From: Streptomyces sp. NBC_01314 | GTDB lineage: Bacteria > Actinomycetota > Actinomycetes > Streptomycetales > Streptomycetaceae | Assembly (NCBI RefSeq): GCF_041435215.1 | Contig: NZ_CP108394.1 | Coordinates: 10,354,001 to 10,418,000 of the forward strand | DNA: 64,000 nt | Reading direction: 5' to 3' | Shown: piece by piece, positions 1 through 7,492 of the stretch | Layout: each line of letters begins with the position of its first letter | How positions within the stretch are numbered: position 1 is the stretch's first letter | Notes under the pieces: model-generated | What the model saw: only the letters and a program-made list of their open reading frames with translations | Told to the model about the DNA's origin: nothing | Database searches by the model: none | Made by a program: the position numbers and the translations under genes

Positions 1-288
1 ATGGACGACGTCAACGCCGAGTTCCCGCAGGCCGACGTGGCCCTCGTCATCGGCGCCAACGACGTGACCAACCCGATCGCCCGCCGCCCCGGCAACGCGA
101 TCTCCGGGATGCCGATCCTGGACGTCGACAAGGCGAAGAGCGTCGTCGTGATCAAGCGGTCGATGGGCCACGGCTACGCGGGCATCGACAACGAGCTCTA
201 CACCGACCCGAAGACCGGGATGTTCTTCACCGACGCGAAGAAGGGACTGACCCAGCTCAAGGCCGCGGTCGGCGAGTTCGTCGTCTGA
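1..288 (+). CDS. pntB: NAD(P) transhydrogenase subunit beta, C-terminal part
   Basis: The 95 residues match domain III of PntB, the cytosolic NADP(H)-binding domain of the proton-translocating transhydrogenase. Visible signatures are VIGANDVTNP, ISGMPILDVDKAK and KRSMGHGYAG, which bind NADP. The gene is cut by the window edge; membrane domain II and the true start lie to the left. The enzyme couples hydride transfer between NADH and NADP+ to the proton gradient. Beside a fermentative gene island this fits redox balancing under low oxygen, which is an inference from context. The stop is TGA at 286-288, followed by a strong hairpin. Confidence 0.93.
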   Translation: MDDVNAEFPQADVALVIGANDVTNPIARRPGNAISGMPILDVDKAKSVVVIKRSMGHGYAGIDNELYTDPKTGMFFTDAKKGLTQLKAAVGEFVV

Positions 289-299
289 CCCGCGCGGTG

Positions 300-330
300 A
301 GCCTCCGCACCAGCGTCCGGTGCGGGGGCT
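300..330 (+). terminator. Hairpin terminator after pntB
   Basis: A 12-bp stem (AGCCTCCGCACC against GGTGCGGGGGCT, one G-T pair) with a 7-nt loop starts 12 nt after the pntB stop and is followed by a short T-rich stretch. It likely separates pntB from the CBS gene. Confidence 0.7.
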
Positions 331-343
331 CATTCCGTTTCGG

Positions 344-378
344 AGACCATCGGGACCTCGGACAGGGCCACCTGGCCC
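344..378. promoter_or_regulatory. DevR-like box pair before the first CBS-BON gene
   Basis: The box GGGCCACCTGGCCC at 365-378 is a perfect 6-2-6 palindrome 70 bp before the ATG at 449. A weaker copy (AGACCATCGGGACC, 344-357) lies 21 bp upstream. Spacing and form match the other paired boxes of the island. Binding by the response regulator at 30597 is inferred. Confidence 0.5.
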
Positions 379-448
379 ATGCGCACGGCGGCGCCGTGAT
401 TCACGCTGAATGCATGGGTCCAACGCTCCGGCAGGCCTGGAGGACGTC

Positions 449-1171
449 ATGCACGGCACACCGCACATCGTGAGCGATGTCATGACCAGCACCGTCGTCG
501 CCCTCGGCGGCGGTGCGCTGTTCAAGGACATCGTGAAGACCATGCAGCAGTGGAAGGTCAGCGCCCTTCCCGTCCTGGACGGTGAGGAACGCGTCATCGG
601 GGTCGTCTCCGAGGCCGATCTGCTGCCCAAGGAGGGGTTCCGCGACAGTGACCCCGGCCGGTACACGCAGCTTCACCGGCTGTCCGACCTCGTCAAGGCG
701 GGCGCCGTGACGGCACAGGAGCTGATGACCGCACCGGCCATCACCGTCCATCCCGACGCCACCCTCGCCCAGGCCGCGCGCGTCATGGCCCGGAGCAGGG
801 TCAAGCGTCTGCCGGTCGTTGACGACCGAGGCGTGCTGAAGGGCGTCGTCAGCCGCTCCGACCTGCTCAAAGTGTTCCTGCGGGACGACGAGAACATCGC
901 CGGCGAGGTACGCCGTGAGGTCGTCGACCAGCTGTTCCCCGCCCCCGTCGAGCCGATCCGGGTGGAGGTCCGCGACGGAGTCGTCACGCTCACGGGCCGT
1001 ATCCGCGACACCACACTCGTGCCTGTCGCCGCCCGCCTGGTGCGGGCTGTCGAGGGCGTGGTGGACGTCGACTTCGCACTGGCCGGACCGCCCAGGCATC
1101 CGGATCTCGACCCTGATCTCCCGGACGGCGACGCGACCCGACGGACTTCCGGAACCGGAAGCACGTCCTGA
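449..1171 (+). CDS. CBS domain pair plus BON domain protein
   Basis: A soluble 240-aa protein with two CBS repeats (about residues 8-65, 'SVVEADLLPKE'-like segment, and about 90-145, 'SRSDLLKVFLRDDENIA') and a C-terminal BON domain (about 155-220, VRDGVVTLTGRIRD). CBS pairs bind adenine nucleotides and BON domains often contact membranes or phospholipids, so an energy-sensing role is plausible but unproven. I chose ATG 449 because GGAGG lies 5 nt upstream and the paralogue at 3158 starts at the same point (SVSDVMT). An in-frame ATG at 410 lacks a ribosome site. It is followed after 21 bp by the Rv1733c-like gene, probably in one operon. Related CBS proteins are DosR-regulated in mycobacteria. 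Confidence 0.9.
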   Translation: MHGTPHIVSDVMTSTVVALGGGALFKDIVKTMQQWKVSALPVLDGEERVIGVVSEADLLPKEGFRDSDPGRYTQLHRLSDLVKAGAVTAQELMTAPAITVHPDATLAQAARVMARSRVKRLPVVDDRGVLKGVVSRSDLLKVFLRDDENIAGEVRREVVDQLFPAPVEPIRVEVRDGVVTLTGRIRDTTLVPVAARLVRAVEGVVDVDFALAGPPRHPDLDPDLPDGDATRRTSGTGSTS

Positions 1172-1192
1172 GGCAGGAGGAGGTGCTGACCG

Positions 1193-1780
1193 ATGGCGGG
1201 GACGTCTCGTGCGAAGGTCACCAGGGTGTGGCTGTGGCGCTGGCGCCGCTCCCCGCTCCGGCGCCGCAGCGACCGTGCCGAAGCCTGGATCATGCTCGGC
1301 ACGTGGCTCCTCGCGCTGCTGGGCGCCGTCCTCGCGGGCGTCGCCACGGCCGACGCGATGGAGCGGGGCATGGCCGAGAACCGCGCCCGGACGCGCGCCG
1401 TGCCGGCCGTGCTCACGCAGGACGCGACGGAGTCCGGCACAGAGTCCGCCCTCGGCACGGTGTGGGTGAAGGTGCGCTGGACCGATGCGAACGGCGGCTC
1501 GCACACCGACCGGACGAAGGCCGACGCCGAAGCCACGGAGGGCACCACGGTCACGGTGTGGGTGAACCGCGAGGACGAGCTGGTGTCCGAGCCGGTCGCC
1601 CCGAGCGAGGCGAGGCTTCAGGCGGCCGTGGGCGGCGTACTGGTCGCGCTCGGCGCGGGAGCCGGGGTACTGGTCGCGGGCCGCCTCCCGCGGGCGCTCC
1701 TGGAGCGGCGGCGCCTGGCCGAGTGGGAGGTGGAGTGGGAGCGGGTCGGCCCCGGCTGGAGGAAGCGGATGCTCGGCTGA
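1193..1780 (+). CDS. Rv1733c-like two-TM membrane protein
   Basis: 195 aa with an Arg-rich cytoplasmic N-terminus, a transmembrane helix near residues 32-52 (IMLGTWLLALLGAVLAGVAT), an extracellular loop of about 95 residues and a second helix near 140-162 (AAVGGVLVALGAGAGVLVAG). This topology and sequence style match the Rv1733c family, a DosR-regulated membrane protein and latency antigen of M. tuberculosis whose biochemical role is unknown. GGAGGAGG lies about 10 nt before the ATG. It is probably co-transcribed with the upstream CBS-BON gene. Confidence 0.8.
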   Translation: MAGTSRAKVTRVWLWRWRRSPLRRRSDRAEAWIMLGTWLLALLGAVLAGVATADAMERGMAENRARTRAVPAVLTQDATESGTESALGTVWVKVRWTDANGGSHTDRTKADAEATEGTTVTVWVNREDELVSEPVAPSEARLQAAVGGVLVALGAGAGVLVAGRLPRALLERRRLAEWEVEWERVGPGWRKRMLG

Positions 1781-1783
1781 CAG

Positions 1784-1818
1784 TGGCCGACCGGATCCCG
1801 TACAGGGCCGGTCGGCCC
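1784..1818. promoter_or_regulatory. DevR-like box pair before the Hsp20 remnant
   Basis: GGGCCGGTCGGCCC at 1805-1818 is a perfect palindrome. TGGCCGACCGGATC at 1784-1797 is a second copy offset by 21 bp. The GTG of the Hsp20 remnant follows 48 bp after the pair, so the promoter seems intact although the gene is not. Confidence 0.6.
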
Positions 1819-1865
1819 ACGCATGTCCGGCCGCCGCGCGGCACGCTGGAAGTGAGGAAGAAAAA

Positions 1866-2018
1866 GTGCTTGGCACCTTCGCCCGCTCCGTCCGGCTGCC
1901 CGCCGGAGCGAAGGGCGACGAGGCGACCGCGGAGTACAAGGACGGTGTCCTGACCATCACGGTCCCGGTCCCGGAGGAGAAGGCGGGGACCAGGACCATC
2001 CCGGTGCGGCACGGCTGA
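1866..2018 (+). pseudogene. Hsp20/alpha-crystallin C-terminal remnant
   Basis: An open frame of 50 codons encodes only the end of an alpha-crystallin domain: FARSVRLPAGAKGDEATAEY, KDGVLTITVPVPEEK, then a short tail. These correspond to the last beta strands of small heat-shock proteins; the N-terminal arm and about two thirds of the domain are absent. A GTG with GAGGAAG upstream could start a 50-aa peptide, so residual expression is possible. Hsp20 (HspX/Acr) is the classic DosR target in mycobacteria, and the paired boxes just upstream fit this. Best read as an internally deleted hsp20 that kept its promoter and its 3' end. Confidence 0.75.
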
Positions 2019-2032
2019 ACAGCCGCACCCCC

Positions 2033-2066
2033 GTGCGCGGCCGGCACACCCCAGCCGGCCGCGCAC
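2033..2066. terminator. Strong bidirectional hairpin
   Basis: A perfect 13-bp stem (GTGCGCGGCCGGC and its complement) with an 8-nt loop lies between the Hsp20 remnant and the convergent hypE tail, so it can end transcription from both sides. Confidence 0.8.
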
Positions 2067-2097
2067 CTTCGTGTCCGTCCGCCGCATGGTCCAACGG

Positions 2098-2506
2098 TCA
2101 GCAGATGTACGGCAGTTGCTCGCCCAGCGGCAGGTCCACCACGTACCGTGCAGCCCGGTCAGGCCCGAGAGCGGGCCGGCGTCGCCGGGGTGTCACCGGT
2201 CGCGACCGGAGTCTCGGCGGCGCGGGCGGCCTTTCCCGGGGAACGGCGCAGCAGCCGGAGTTCGGACAGAGGGAGTCGTACCTCGGCGCCCGGCGCCCGC
2301 AGTGACAGCAGACCGGTCGGCGAGCCGGACCCCCGCAGCATCTCGCCGAAGCCGGTGCAGGCCACTTCGGGCCGTTCGGCGATCGCCCTCGCCCGGTCCA
2401 GTGTCTCCAACGGGGTGAAGCACACCGGACAGCCGGGGCCGTGGATCATCAGGCGGCGGCCGAGCGCAGGGTCGCGGTACTCGTCGAGGTACTCACCGCG
2501 GCTCAC
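2098..2506 (-). pseudogene. Fused remnant of hydrogenase maturation genes hypD and hypE
   Basis: From a GTG at 2506 the frame reads GEYLDEYRDPALGRRL, the N-terminus of HypD, then jumps to HGPGCPVCFTPLETLDRA, ERPEVACTGF and GEMLRGSG, the conserved Cys segment and what follows. About 40 residues are missing between these blocks. The HypD frame ends at 2159. Just after it, a different frame reads RYVVDLPLGEQLPYIC and stop at 2098-2100. This is the typical C-terminus of HypE, whose last Cys carries the carbamoyl/cyano group. The CBS-BON gene upstream overlaps the HypD start by 14 bp. HypD and HypE make the Fe(CN)2CO group of [NiFe] hydrogenases; this pair is clearly dead. Confidence 0.75.
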
Positions 2507-3158
2507 TCCGTGGCAGGCCGGCGGACAGGTCGCACTGGACGTCGACCACGCCCTCGACGGTGCGTACGAGGCGGGCGGCCACCGGTACGAGCGAGGTGTC
2601 CCTGATCCGCCCGGTGAGCGTGACGACTCCCTCGGCGACCTCGACCCGGATGGGCTCGACGGGGGCCGGGAACAGGGATGTGACGATCTCTCGGCGGACC
2701 TCCTCGGCGATGTCGTCGTCGTCCCGCAGGAAGACCTTCAGGAGATCGGCCCGGCTGACGACGCCTTCGAGCAGGCCCTCGGCGTTGACGACGGGCAGCC
2801 GCTTGACCTTGCGCTGCGCCATGATGCGGGCGGCTTGGGCGAGGGTGGCATCGGCGTGGACGGTGATGGCCGGGGCGTTCATCAGGTCCGCCGCGGTCAG
2901 CCCGCCCGCCTTGGCCAGGTCGGAGAGGCGGCTCAGTTGGGTGAACCGGTCGGGGTCGCTGTCGCGGAACTCCTCCTTGGGCAGCAGATCGGCCTCGGAG
3001 ACGACGCCGATCACCCGACCCTCGCCCTCCAGGACGGGGAGGGCGCTGACCTTCCACTCCTCCATGAGCTTGACGATGTCCTTGAACGAGGCGTCGCGTC
3101 CGACGGCGACGACGGTGTGCGTCATCACGTCGCTCACGCTGCGCGGGCTGCTGCTCAT
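2493..3158 (-). CDS. CBS domain pair plus BON domain protein (second copy)
   Basis: 221 aa, same order as the protein at 449: CBS (about 8-65), CBS (about 90-145), BON (about 155-212, VAEGVVTLTGRIRD). The paralogues share long near-identical stretches such as RVIGVVSEADLLPKE and FPAPVEPIRVEV. ATG 3158 aligns with the start of the first copy and has GGAAGG about 10 nt upstream. An earlier ATG at 3197 overlaps the stop of the cNMP-domain gene (ATGA) and could also be used, adding 13 residues. It is the third gene of a leftward operon that begins at 3813. Confidence 0.88.
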   Translation of the reverse strand: MSSSPRSVSDVMTHTVVAVGRDASFKDIVKLMEEWKVSALPVLEGEGRVIGVVSEADLLPKEEFRDSDPDRFTQLSRLSDLAKAGGLTAADLMNAPAITVHADATLAQAARIMAQRKVKRLPVVNAEGLLEGVVSRADLLKVFLRDDDDIAEEVRREIVTSLFPAPVEPIRVEVAEGVVTLTGRIRDTSLVPVAARLVRTVEGVVDVQCDLSAGLPRSEPR

Positions 3159-3193
3159 GGTGTCCGTACCTTCCTTCTGCAGGGGGATGTCGG

Positions 3194-3652
3194 TCATGAC
3201 GGGCTGCCGCTGCCGTAGGGGGCGTACACGTCGAGGAGCCGGGTGCGGGCCGCGTGCAGCCGGTGGGCGATCACGCGGCCGACCCAGACCGCGATCGCCC
3301 GGCCGAACTCGGGGTCCTCCGCGCACATCGCACGGACCGCCACCGCGTCGTATTCCCAGGCCCGTACCGGATGCAGGGCCTCAGCGCCCAGCTGCCACGC
3401 ATAGGGCGCGAAGTGCCAGGAGCAGCCGACCAGTTCGCCGTGTCCCAGCGACTCGATGACGGCCGCCCGGCGGCCCGGCACGTGCAGGTCCAGGGCGACG
3501 ACACCGGTCCGAACGATCCAGAACCGGTCGGCGCGCCTGCCCTCCTCGAAGAGACGGGTGCCCGTTTCGAAGGAGGCCTCAGAAGCGATCCGCATGAGCC
3601 GCTCCCGGTACTCGGTGGGAAGGGCCGCGGCCATGGTCGGGGCAGAGTTCAT
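3194..3652 (-). CDS. Cyclic-nucleotide-binding-domain protein without DNA-binding domain
   Basis: 152 aa with a cNMP-binding (Crp/Fnr effector) beta-barrel: [45 protein letters not shown]. It ends with a helix ([20 protein letters not shown]) where Crp proteins have their dimer helix. No helix-turn-helix follows, so it is probably a ligand sensor, not a transcription factor. The canonical phosphate-binding Arg motif is not obvious, so the ligand is unknown. The start overlaps the stop of the 54-aa gene (ATGA), with AAGGGAG upstream. Similar proteins accompany CBS and Usp genes in Streptomyces stress islands. Confidence 0.82.
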   Translation of the reverse strand: MNSAPTMAAALPTEYRERLMRIASEASFETGTRLFEEGRRADRFWIVRTGVVALDLHVPGRRAAVIESLGHGELVGCSWHFAPYAWQLGAEALHPVRAWEYDAVAVRAMCAEDPEFGRAIAVWVGRVIAHRLHAARTRLLDVYAPYGSGSPS

Positions 3653-3813
3653 TGTTTCGTCTCCCTTTGTTCCTGCCGCGCCTCGTGTTCCCGGGGCCGC
3701 AGCTGGGCGCGCAGATCGCAGAGGAAGGCGTACGACGGCCGCACCGGACGTTCCTTGACCGGAGCGTCGGTCCCGTCCCTGTGGAGGACGGTGCTCGTGC
3801 GGATGCCTGCCAT
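3649..3813 (-). CDS. Small 54-aa protein, first gene of the CBS/cNMP operon
   Basis: I do not recognise a family. The frame begins [14 protein letters not shown] at ATG 3813 with a strong GGAGGGG 4-5 nt upstream, is rich in charged residues towards the end ([14 protein letters not shown]), and has no membrane segment or Cys pair. Its stop overlaps the ATG of the cNMP-domain gene (ATGA), a sign of translational coupling. A pair of DevR-like boxes lies 67-100 bp upstream. These three signs make it a real gene despite its size. Confidence 0.7.
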   Translation of the reverse strand: MAGIRTSTVLHRDGTDAPVKERPVRPSYAFLCDLRAQLRPREHEARQEQRETKQ

Positions 3814-4159
3814 CGCTCCCCTCCGGAATGCCGTGGGGCTGCTGATCCCAGCCTGTGCCCCGGCGGCGTGCGGCACCACGGGCCGCCCGGACCCGATCGA
3901 GGGTCTTTCGGCCCATGCCGTCCCGCTCGTGCCCTCGCAGGCTGGAGGTACCCAGTGGGTTCGCGCTCTCTCGGCGGGGCCGGGGTACGACAGGGCGGGA
4001 AGGACGCCACCCGCTTCTCGCGGATCCTGATTGCGCGGTGCACGGCCGCCGGCCGCTTCTCCGCGCCTCCTACGGGTCCTTCCCACCACCTCCAGCACAC
4101 CACAGGGGCCGCGAGGCCAACAGGGCCGACCGGCCCCGATTCCCGAGGAGACCGACGTC
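3814..4159. other. Divergent regulatory region with four boxes
   Basis: This 346-bp gap holds no convincing gene. For the leftward operon there are tandem boxes GGGCCGCCCGGACC (3880-3893) and GGGTCTTTCGGCCC (3901-3914), offset 21 bp. For the rightward nuclease gene there are GGGCCGCGAGGCCA (4106-4119) and the perfect palindrome GGGCCGACCGGCCC (4123-4136), the latter only 24 bp before the ATG. Confidence 0.6.
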
Positions 4160-5598
4160 ATGACAACAGCGGAAGCACGCCCGCTTGGAGCGCCCGCGGG
4201 CGCGTCCCCGGCCCGCGCTGCTCACCTTCCTGGGCGGCGTGGGCACGGTCACCGGCAGCAAGTTCCTCGTCGAGAGCGACCACGCCCGCGTACTCGTCGA
4301 CTGCGGCCTCTTCCAGGGCCTCGCCGACCTGCGAAGGCGCAAACTGGCGGCGGCTGCCCTGCGACGCCTCGGACATCGAGGCGGTGGTGGTCACCCACGC
4401 CCACCTCGACCACTGCGGATACCTGCCCCGGCTGATCCGTCACGGGTTCCGGGGCAGGATCGTGACCACCGAGAACACCGCCCGGCTCATGGAGATCGTG
4501 CTGCGGGACAGTGCCAAGCTGCAGACCGAGGCCGCCCGGCACGCCAACGACCACGGCTGGTCCAAGCACCGGCCCGCGCGGCCGCTGTACGACGACTCCG
4601 ACGTCGACCGCACCATGAAGCTGGTGGACGCCGTGCCGACCGGCACCACGACCGACCTGGCCACCGGCACCACGCTCACCCTGCACCCGGCCGGCCACAT
4701 CCTCGGGTCGGCCTGGGCACGGCTCACCCTGGAGGACGGGCACACGCTGGCCGTCAGCGGTGACCTCGGCCGCCCCGGGCACCCGCTCCTGCGCCCGCCC
4801 GAGCCGTTCTCCGGGGCGGACGTGCTGCTGTTGGAGTCGACGTACGGCGACCGGCGCCACGAGGAACAGGCCGGGCGGACCCATTTCGCGGACGTGCTGA
4901 CCCGTACGCTCGCGCGCGGTGGCAGTGTCGTCATCCCGGCCTTCGCGCTCGACCGCACCGAGGTCGTTCTGCACGAGCTCGCCGAACTCCGCCGTGAGGG
5001 CCGCCTCCCGGCCGCGGTGCCGGTGTACGTCGACAGCCCGATGGCGCTGGCCGCCCTCGACGTCTACCGGGACGCCGTTCTCGGCCGGGCACCCGAACTG
5101 CGCCCCGAGGTCACGGCGGCGGGCACGGCCGCGCTGAACCCCGAACCGTTCCTCGCCGTACGGTCCGTCGAGGAGTCCGTCGACATCAGCCGCACGGGCG
5201 GACCCGCCGTCATCGTCTCGGCGTCCGGCATGGCCACCGGGGGCCGCGTCCTGCACCACCTGCGGCGTTTGCTGCCCGACCCGCGCAACGCCGTCGTCGT
5301 CGTGGGCTTCGCGGCGCGGGGGACCCGGGCCCGCGATCTCGTCGACGGTGCCAAGGTGCTCAAGATGTTCGGCGAGTACGTCCCCGTGCGCGCCATGGTC
5401 GCCGACGTACCGCACTTCTCGGCCCACGCCGACGCCGCCCAGATCATCGAATGGCTGCGCGGTGCCCCCGCCCCGACCACCACCTACCTGGTGCACGGCG
5501 AGCCCGATGCGGCGGCCGCCCTGCGCGACCGCGTCGACCGGACGCTGGGCTGGACTGCCGTCGTACCGCGCTCGGGCGAACATGTGCTCGTCCGGTAA
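4160..5598 (+). pseudogene. Beta-CASP metallo-beta-lactamase RNA nuclease, frameshifted
   Basis: The protein is of the CPSF/YSH1 type found across bacteria: [11 protein letters not shown] near the N-terminus, the zinc motif [47 protein letters not shown] and HFSAHADA. These are not in one frame. ATG 4160 (GAGGAG upstream) starts in one frame, [11 protein letters not shown] to DLRRRK lies in a second, and everything from [10 protein letters not shown] on lies in a third. The second break is at CGCAAACTGG near 4337-4342, where one extra A turns the usual RRRNW into RRRKL. The first break is near 4206-4225. Either the gene is dead or the assembly has two single-base insertions. A TTG at 4185 would avoid the first break but has a poor ribosome site. 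Confidence 0.8.
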
Positions 5599-5620
5599 GG
5601 GCGTGACAAGGGCCACGCCC
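5599..5620. terminator. Hairpin between convergent genes
   Basis: A 7-bp stem (GGGCGTG and CACGCCC) with an 8-nt loop begins directly after the TAA of the nuclease gene and ends one base before the stop of the leftward 31-aa frame. Confidence 0.5.
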
Positions 5621-5716
5621 TCAGTAGGGAAGGGGCCGTCCGGAGGGCGTCCGGAGGGCGGGGGGCTCCGGTTCGCGCGGTGTCCGGGGACGCCTGGCCA
5701 CCTGTATCCGCTTCAT
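5621..5716 (-). CDS. Possible 31-aa basic peptide
   Basis: ATG 5716 opens a frame starting MKRIQVARRPRTPREPEPP, rich in Arg and Pro, with AAGG about 9 nt upstream and a TGA at 5621 next to a hairpin. A box pair (5831/5853) lies 115 bp upstream, the usual distance in this island. No family is recognised, and such a short frame could be chance. Confidence 0.35.
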   Translation of the reverse strand: MKRIQVARRPRTPREPEPPALRTPSGRPLPY

Positions 5717-5830
5717 GGTCGTCACCTTCTGGACGGTGCTCCGCGAGTCTGCCGGTCGCTCCGGCTCCCCGTGCACCACAGCCTTGTCCGCGATCGGCGG
5801 TGCGGCCATGAGGCGACCGGCCCTCGTCGT

Positions 5831-5929
5831 GGGCCATGCCGACCGGCGCCCTGGGCCGGTCGGCCCAGGGGCACTTCCGCACCACCTGCTCAAGGGCCGT
5901 TCAGCACCCTCGCCCGGACCGGTCGGCTC
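5831..5929. promoter_or_regulatory. Four DevR-like boxes between divergent small genes
   Basis: GGGCCATGCCGACC (5831), GGGCCGGTCGGCCC (5853, perfect), GGGCCGTTCAGCAC (5894) and GGACCGGTCGGCTC (5916). The offsets 22, 41 and 22 bp keep all four on one helix face. The right pair lies 73 bp before the GTG at 6002. Confidence 0.6.
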
Positions 5930-6001
5930 ATGCGCAACGGCCGGCACCGGAGTTGGCTGGAAGCAAGGAGAGCGACTCCGACTCGAAGGGGAGCGAGAAC
6001 A

Positions 6002-6199
6002 GTGGGTACGAGTCTGACACCGGAGTTCTGGCAGCTGTTCGCCGTCCTGCTCGTCGCGGCCATCGGCGTGACCGTCGTCCTGACCGCAGCGTTGGACGAG
6101 CTGGCCGTCCGCCTGCTGAGCCGTCGCGCGCACAAGCCGCCGACGCCCACGTCGTACCGGCCCGAGCACGCCGGGCACCGGCCTTCCGTCCACAGTTGA
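6002..6199 (+). CDS. Small single-TM membrane protein
   Basis: 65 aa from GTG 6002, preceded by AAGGGGAG at good spacing. One strong transmembrane helix (about residues 10-32, LFAVLLVAAIGVTVVLTAAL) is followed by a basic segment RLLSRRAHK and a Pro/His-rich tail, so the C-terminus is probably cytoplasmic. I recognise no family. It stands alone between DevR-like boxes and a terminator, which suggests an independent small stress-induced membrane protein. Confidence 0.65.
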   Translation: MGTSLTPEFWQLFAVLLVAAIGVTVVLTAALDELAVRLLSRRAHKPPTPTSYRPEHAGHRPSVHS

Positions 6200-6562
6200 A
6201 GGGACCCGGCCAGAGGGAACCGCCGGGTGCACCGTGCACAGGTTCCGCCGGACCGGCGTCGAGCACCACTGCGTCGGTCCGGCGGCGGCGTGCCCGGACA
6301 CGCGCGCCCGTCTACGCGACTCCCCTCCTCGGCAGCGGCCCCGTCGGCACCACCGCTCTGAGCGGCGACGCGGGCCGGTCACTTTGTCTCCCTCGCTTCG
6401 GGCTACGTGATCATCCGGACTCCGGCCGACGCGCAACGGCATGGGCCGAAGGTCCCGGACAGAGGCCGAACCGCCCCTCGTGCCGCCCGGCAGCCGGTGG
6501 GACGGTGAGGAAGAACCTCGTGCCGCACCACTGGGCACTCCGACGAAGGGTGGGTGGGCGAG
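6200..6562. other. Intergenic region before the first Usp gene
   Basis: 363 bp without a supported gene. It holds a terminator for the small membrane gene (perfect 11-bp stem CCGCCGGACCG, 6245-6285) and the tandem boxes GGGCCGAAGGTCCC (6443-6456) and AGGCCGAACCGCCC (6463-6476), offset 20 bp, 87-120 bp before the Usp start. Confidence 0.6.
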
Positions 6563-7441
6563 ATGGAGCTTCCTCTGGTCGTAGGTGTCGACGGATCGGA
6601 TGCGAGCCTTCCGGCGGTCGACTGGGCGGTGGACGAGGCAGCCCGGCGCGGTGTTCCGCTGCGGCTGGTGCACGCCTCCCTCTGGGAGCGCTACGAGGGT
6701 GCCACGCCCTGGACCGGCGTCGAGCAGCCGTTCGAGCGGGCGCTGGCGGAACACATCGTCGCCTCCGCGGCCGAGCGTGCCGCACAACGCAACCCGGAGG
6801 TGAAGGTCTTCACCTCGATCGTCGCCGAGGAAGCAACCGACGCCCTCCTGCGCGAAGGCAACAACGCCTCCGCCCTGGTCACGGGATCGCGTGGCCACGG
6901 TGAGCTGAAGGGGCTGCTCCTGGGCTCGGTCGGCCTGGCCGTGGCGGCCCGCGCGCACTGCCCGGTGATCGTGGTCCGCGGTGACAAGGCGGCCCTGGCC
7001 GGCACCCACGAGCGGATCCTGCTCGCCGCCGGGGACCCGGCCACGAGCGGCGAGGCCGTACGGTTCGCCTTCCGCGAGGCCGAGGCACGCGCGTGCACCC
7101 TCGATGTCGTACGCGCCTGGCGCTGCCCCGCGTACGACATCTCCGAGAGTCCTCAGACCGTGGTCGAGGACCTGGAGCGCCACCACGAGGAGCGGGCCTC
7201 CGCCCTGCTCGACGCGGTGCTCCACGACGCGATGGCCGACCACCCGGGTGTCCGGGTGCGCCGCGCGACGGTCGAGGGACCGGCCCGCAAGGTGCTCCTG
7301 AGCCGCTCGGCCGCCGCCGACCTCGTGATCATCGGGGCGCGGCGCAGGCAGGGCCACTTCGGCCTCCAGCTCGGCCTGGTGAGCCATGCGCTGCTGCATC
7401 ACGCGGACTGCCCGGTGGCGGTCGTCCCGCAGCCGGCGTGA
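6563..7441 (+). CDS. Tandem universal stress protein (UspA family) 1
   Basis: 292 aa with two Usp domains (about 1-142 and 152-290). Domain 1 has the full ATP-binding signature G-2X-G-9X-GS (GSRGHGELKGLLLGS). Domain 2 keeps the fold but reads GARRRQGHFGLQLG and lacks the motif. Such tandem Usp proteins dominate the mycobacterial DosR regulon, where they bind ATP or cAMP and affect growth arrest. I chose ATG 6563 at the conserved MELPLVVGVDGS; a GTG at 6554 is possible. The gene is followed after 51 bp by the HAD phosphatase. Confidence 0.92.
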   Translation: MELPLVVGVDGSDASLPAVDWAVDEAARRGVPLRLVHASLWERYEGATPWTGVEQPFERALAEHIVASAAERAAQRNPEVKVFTSIVAEEATDALLREGNNASALVTGSRGHGELKGLLLGSVGLAVAARAHCPVIVVRGDKAALAGTHERILLAAGDPATSGEAVRFAFREAEARACTLDVVRAWRCPAYDISESPQTVVEDLERHHEERASALLDAVLHDAMADHPGVRVRRATVEGPARKVLLSRSAAADLVIIGARRRQGHFGLQLGLVSHALLHHADCPVAVVPQPA

Positions 7442-7492
7442 GGACAGGTCGAGCTCTACTCGTTCACCTGGGAAATGGGAAAGGAGTTGCTC

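Noticed and set aside
401..2047. 548-codon open frame on the minus strand opposite the CBS and Rv1733c-like genes
   Set aside because: Its sequence is Arg/Pro/His-rich antisense shadow of high-GC coding DNA and has no ribosome site or family likeness.
3838..4030. Open frames across the divergent promoter region
   Set aside because: They lack ribosome sites and protein-like sequence, and the region is full of operator boxes.
4160..4345. Programmed frameshifting in the beta-CASP nuclease
   Set aside because: Two shifts in the same direction would be needed, and there is no slippery heptamer with a downstream structure. Mutation or sequencing error is simpler.
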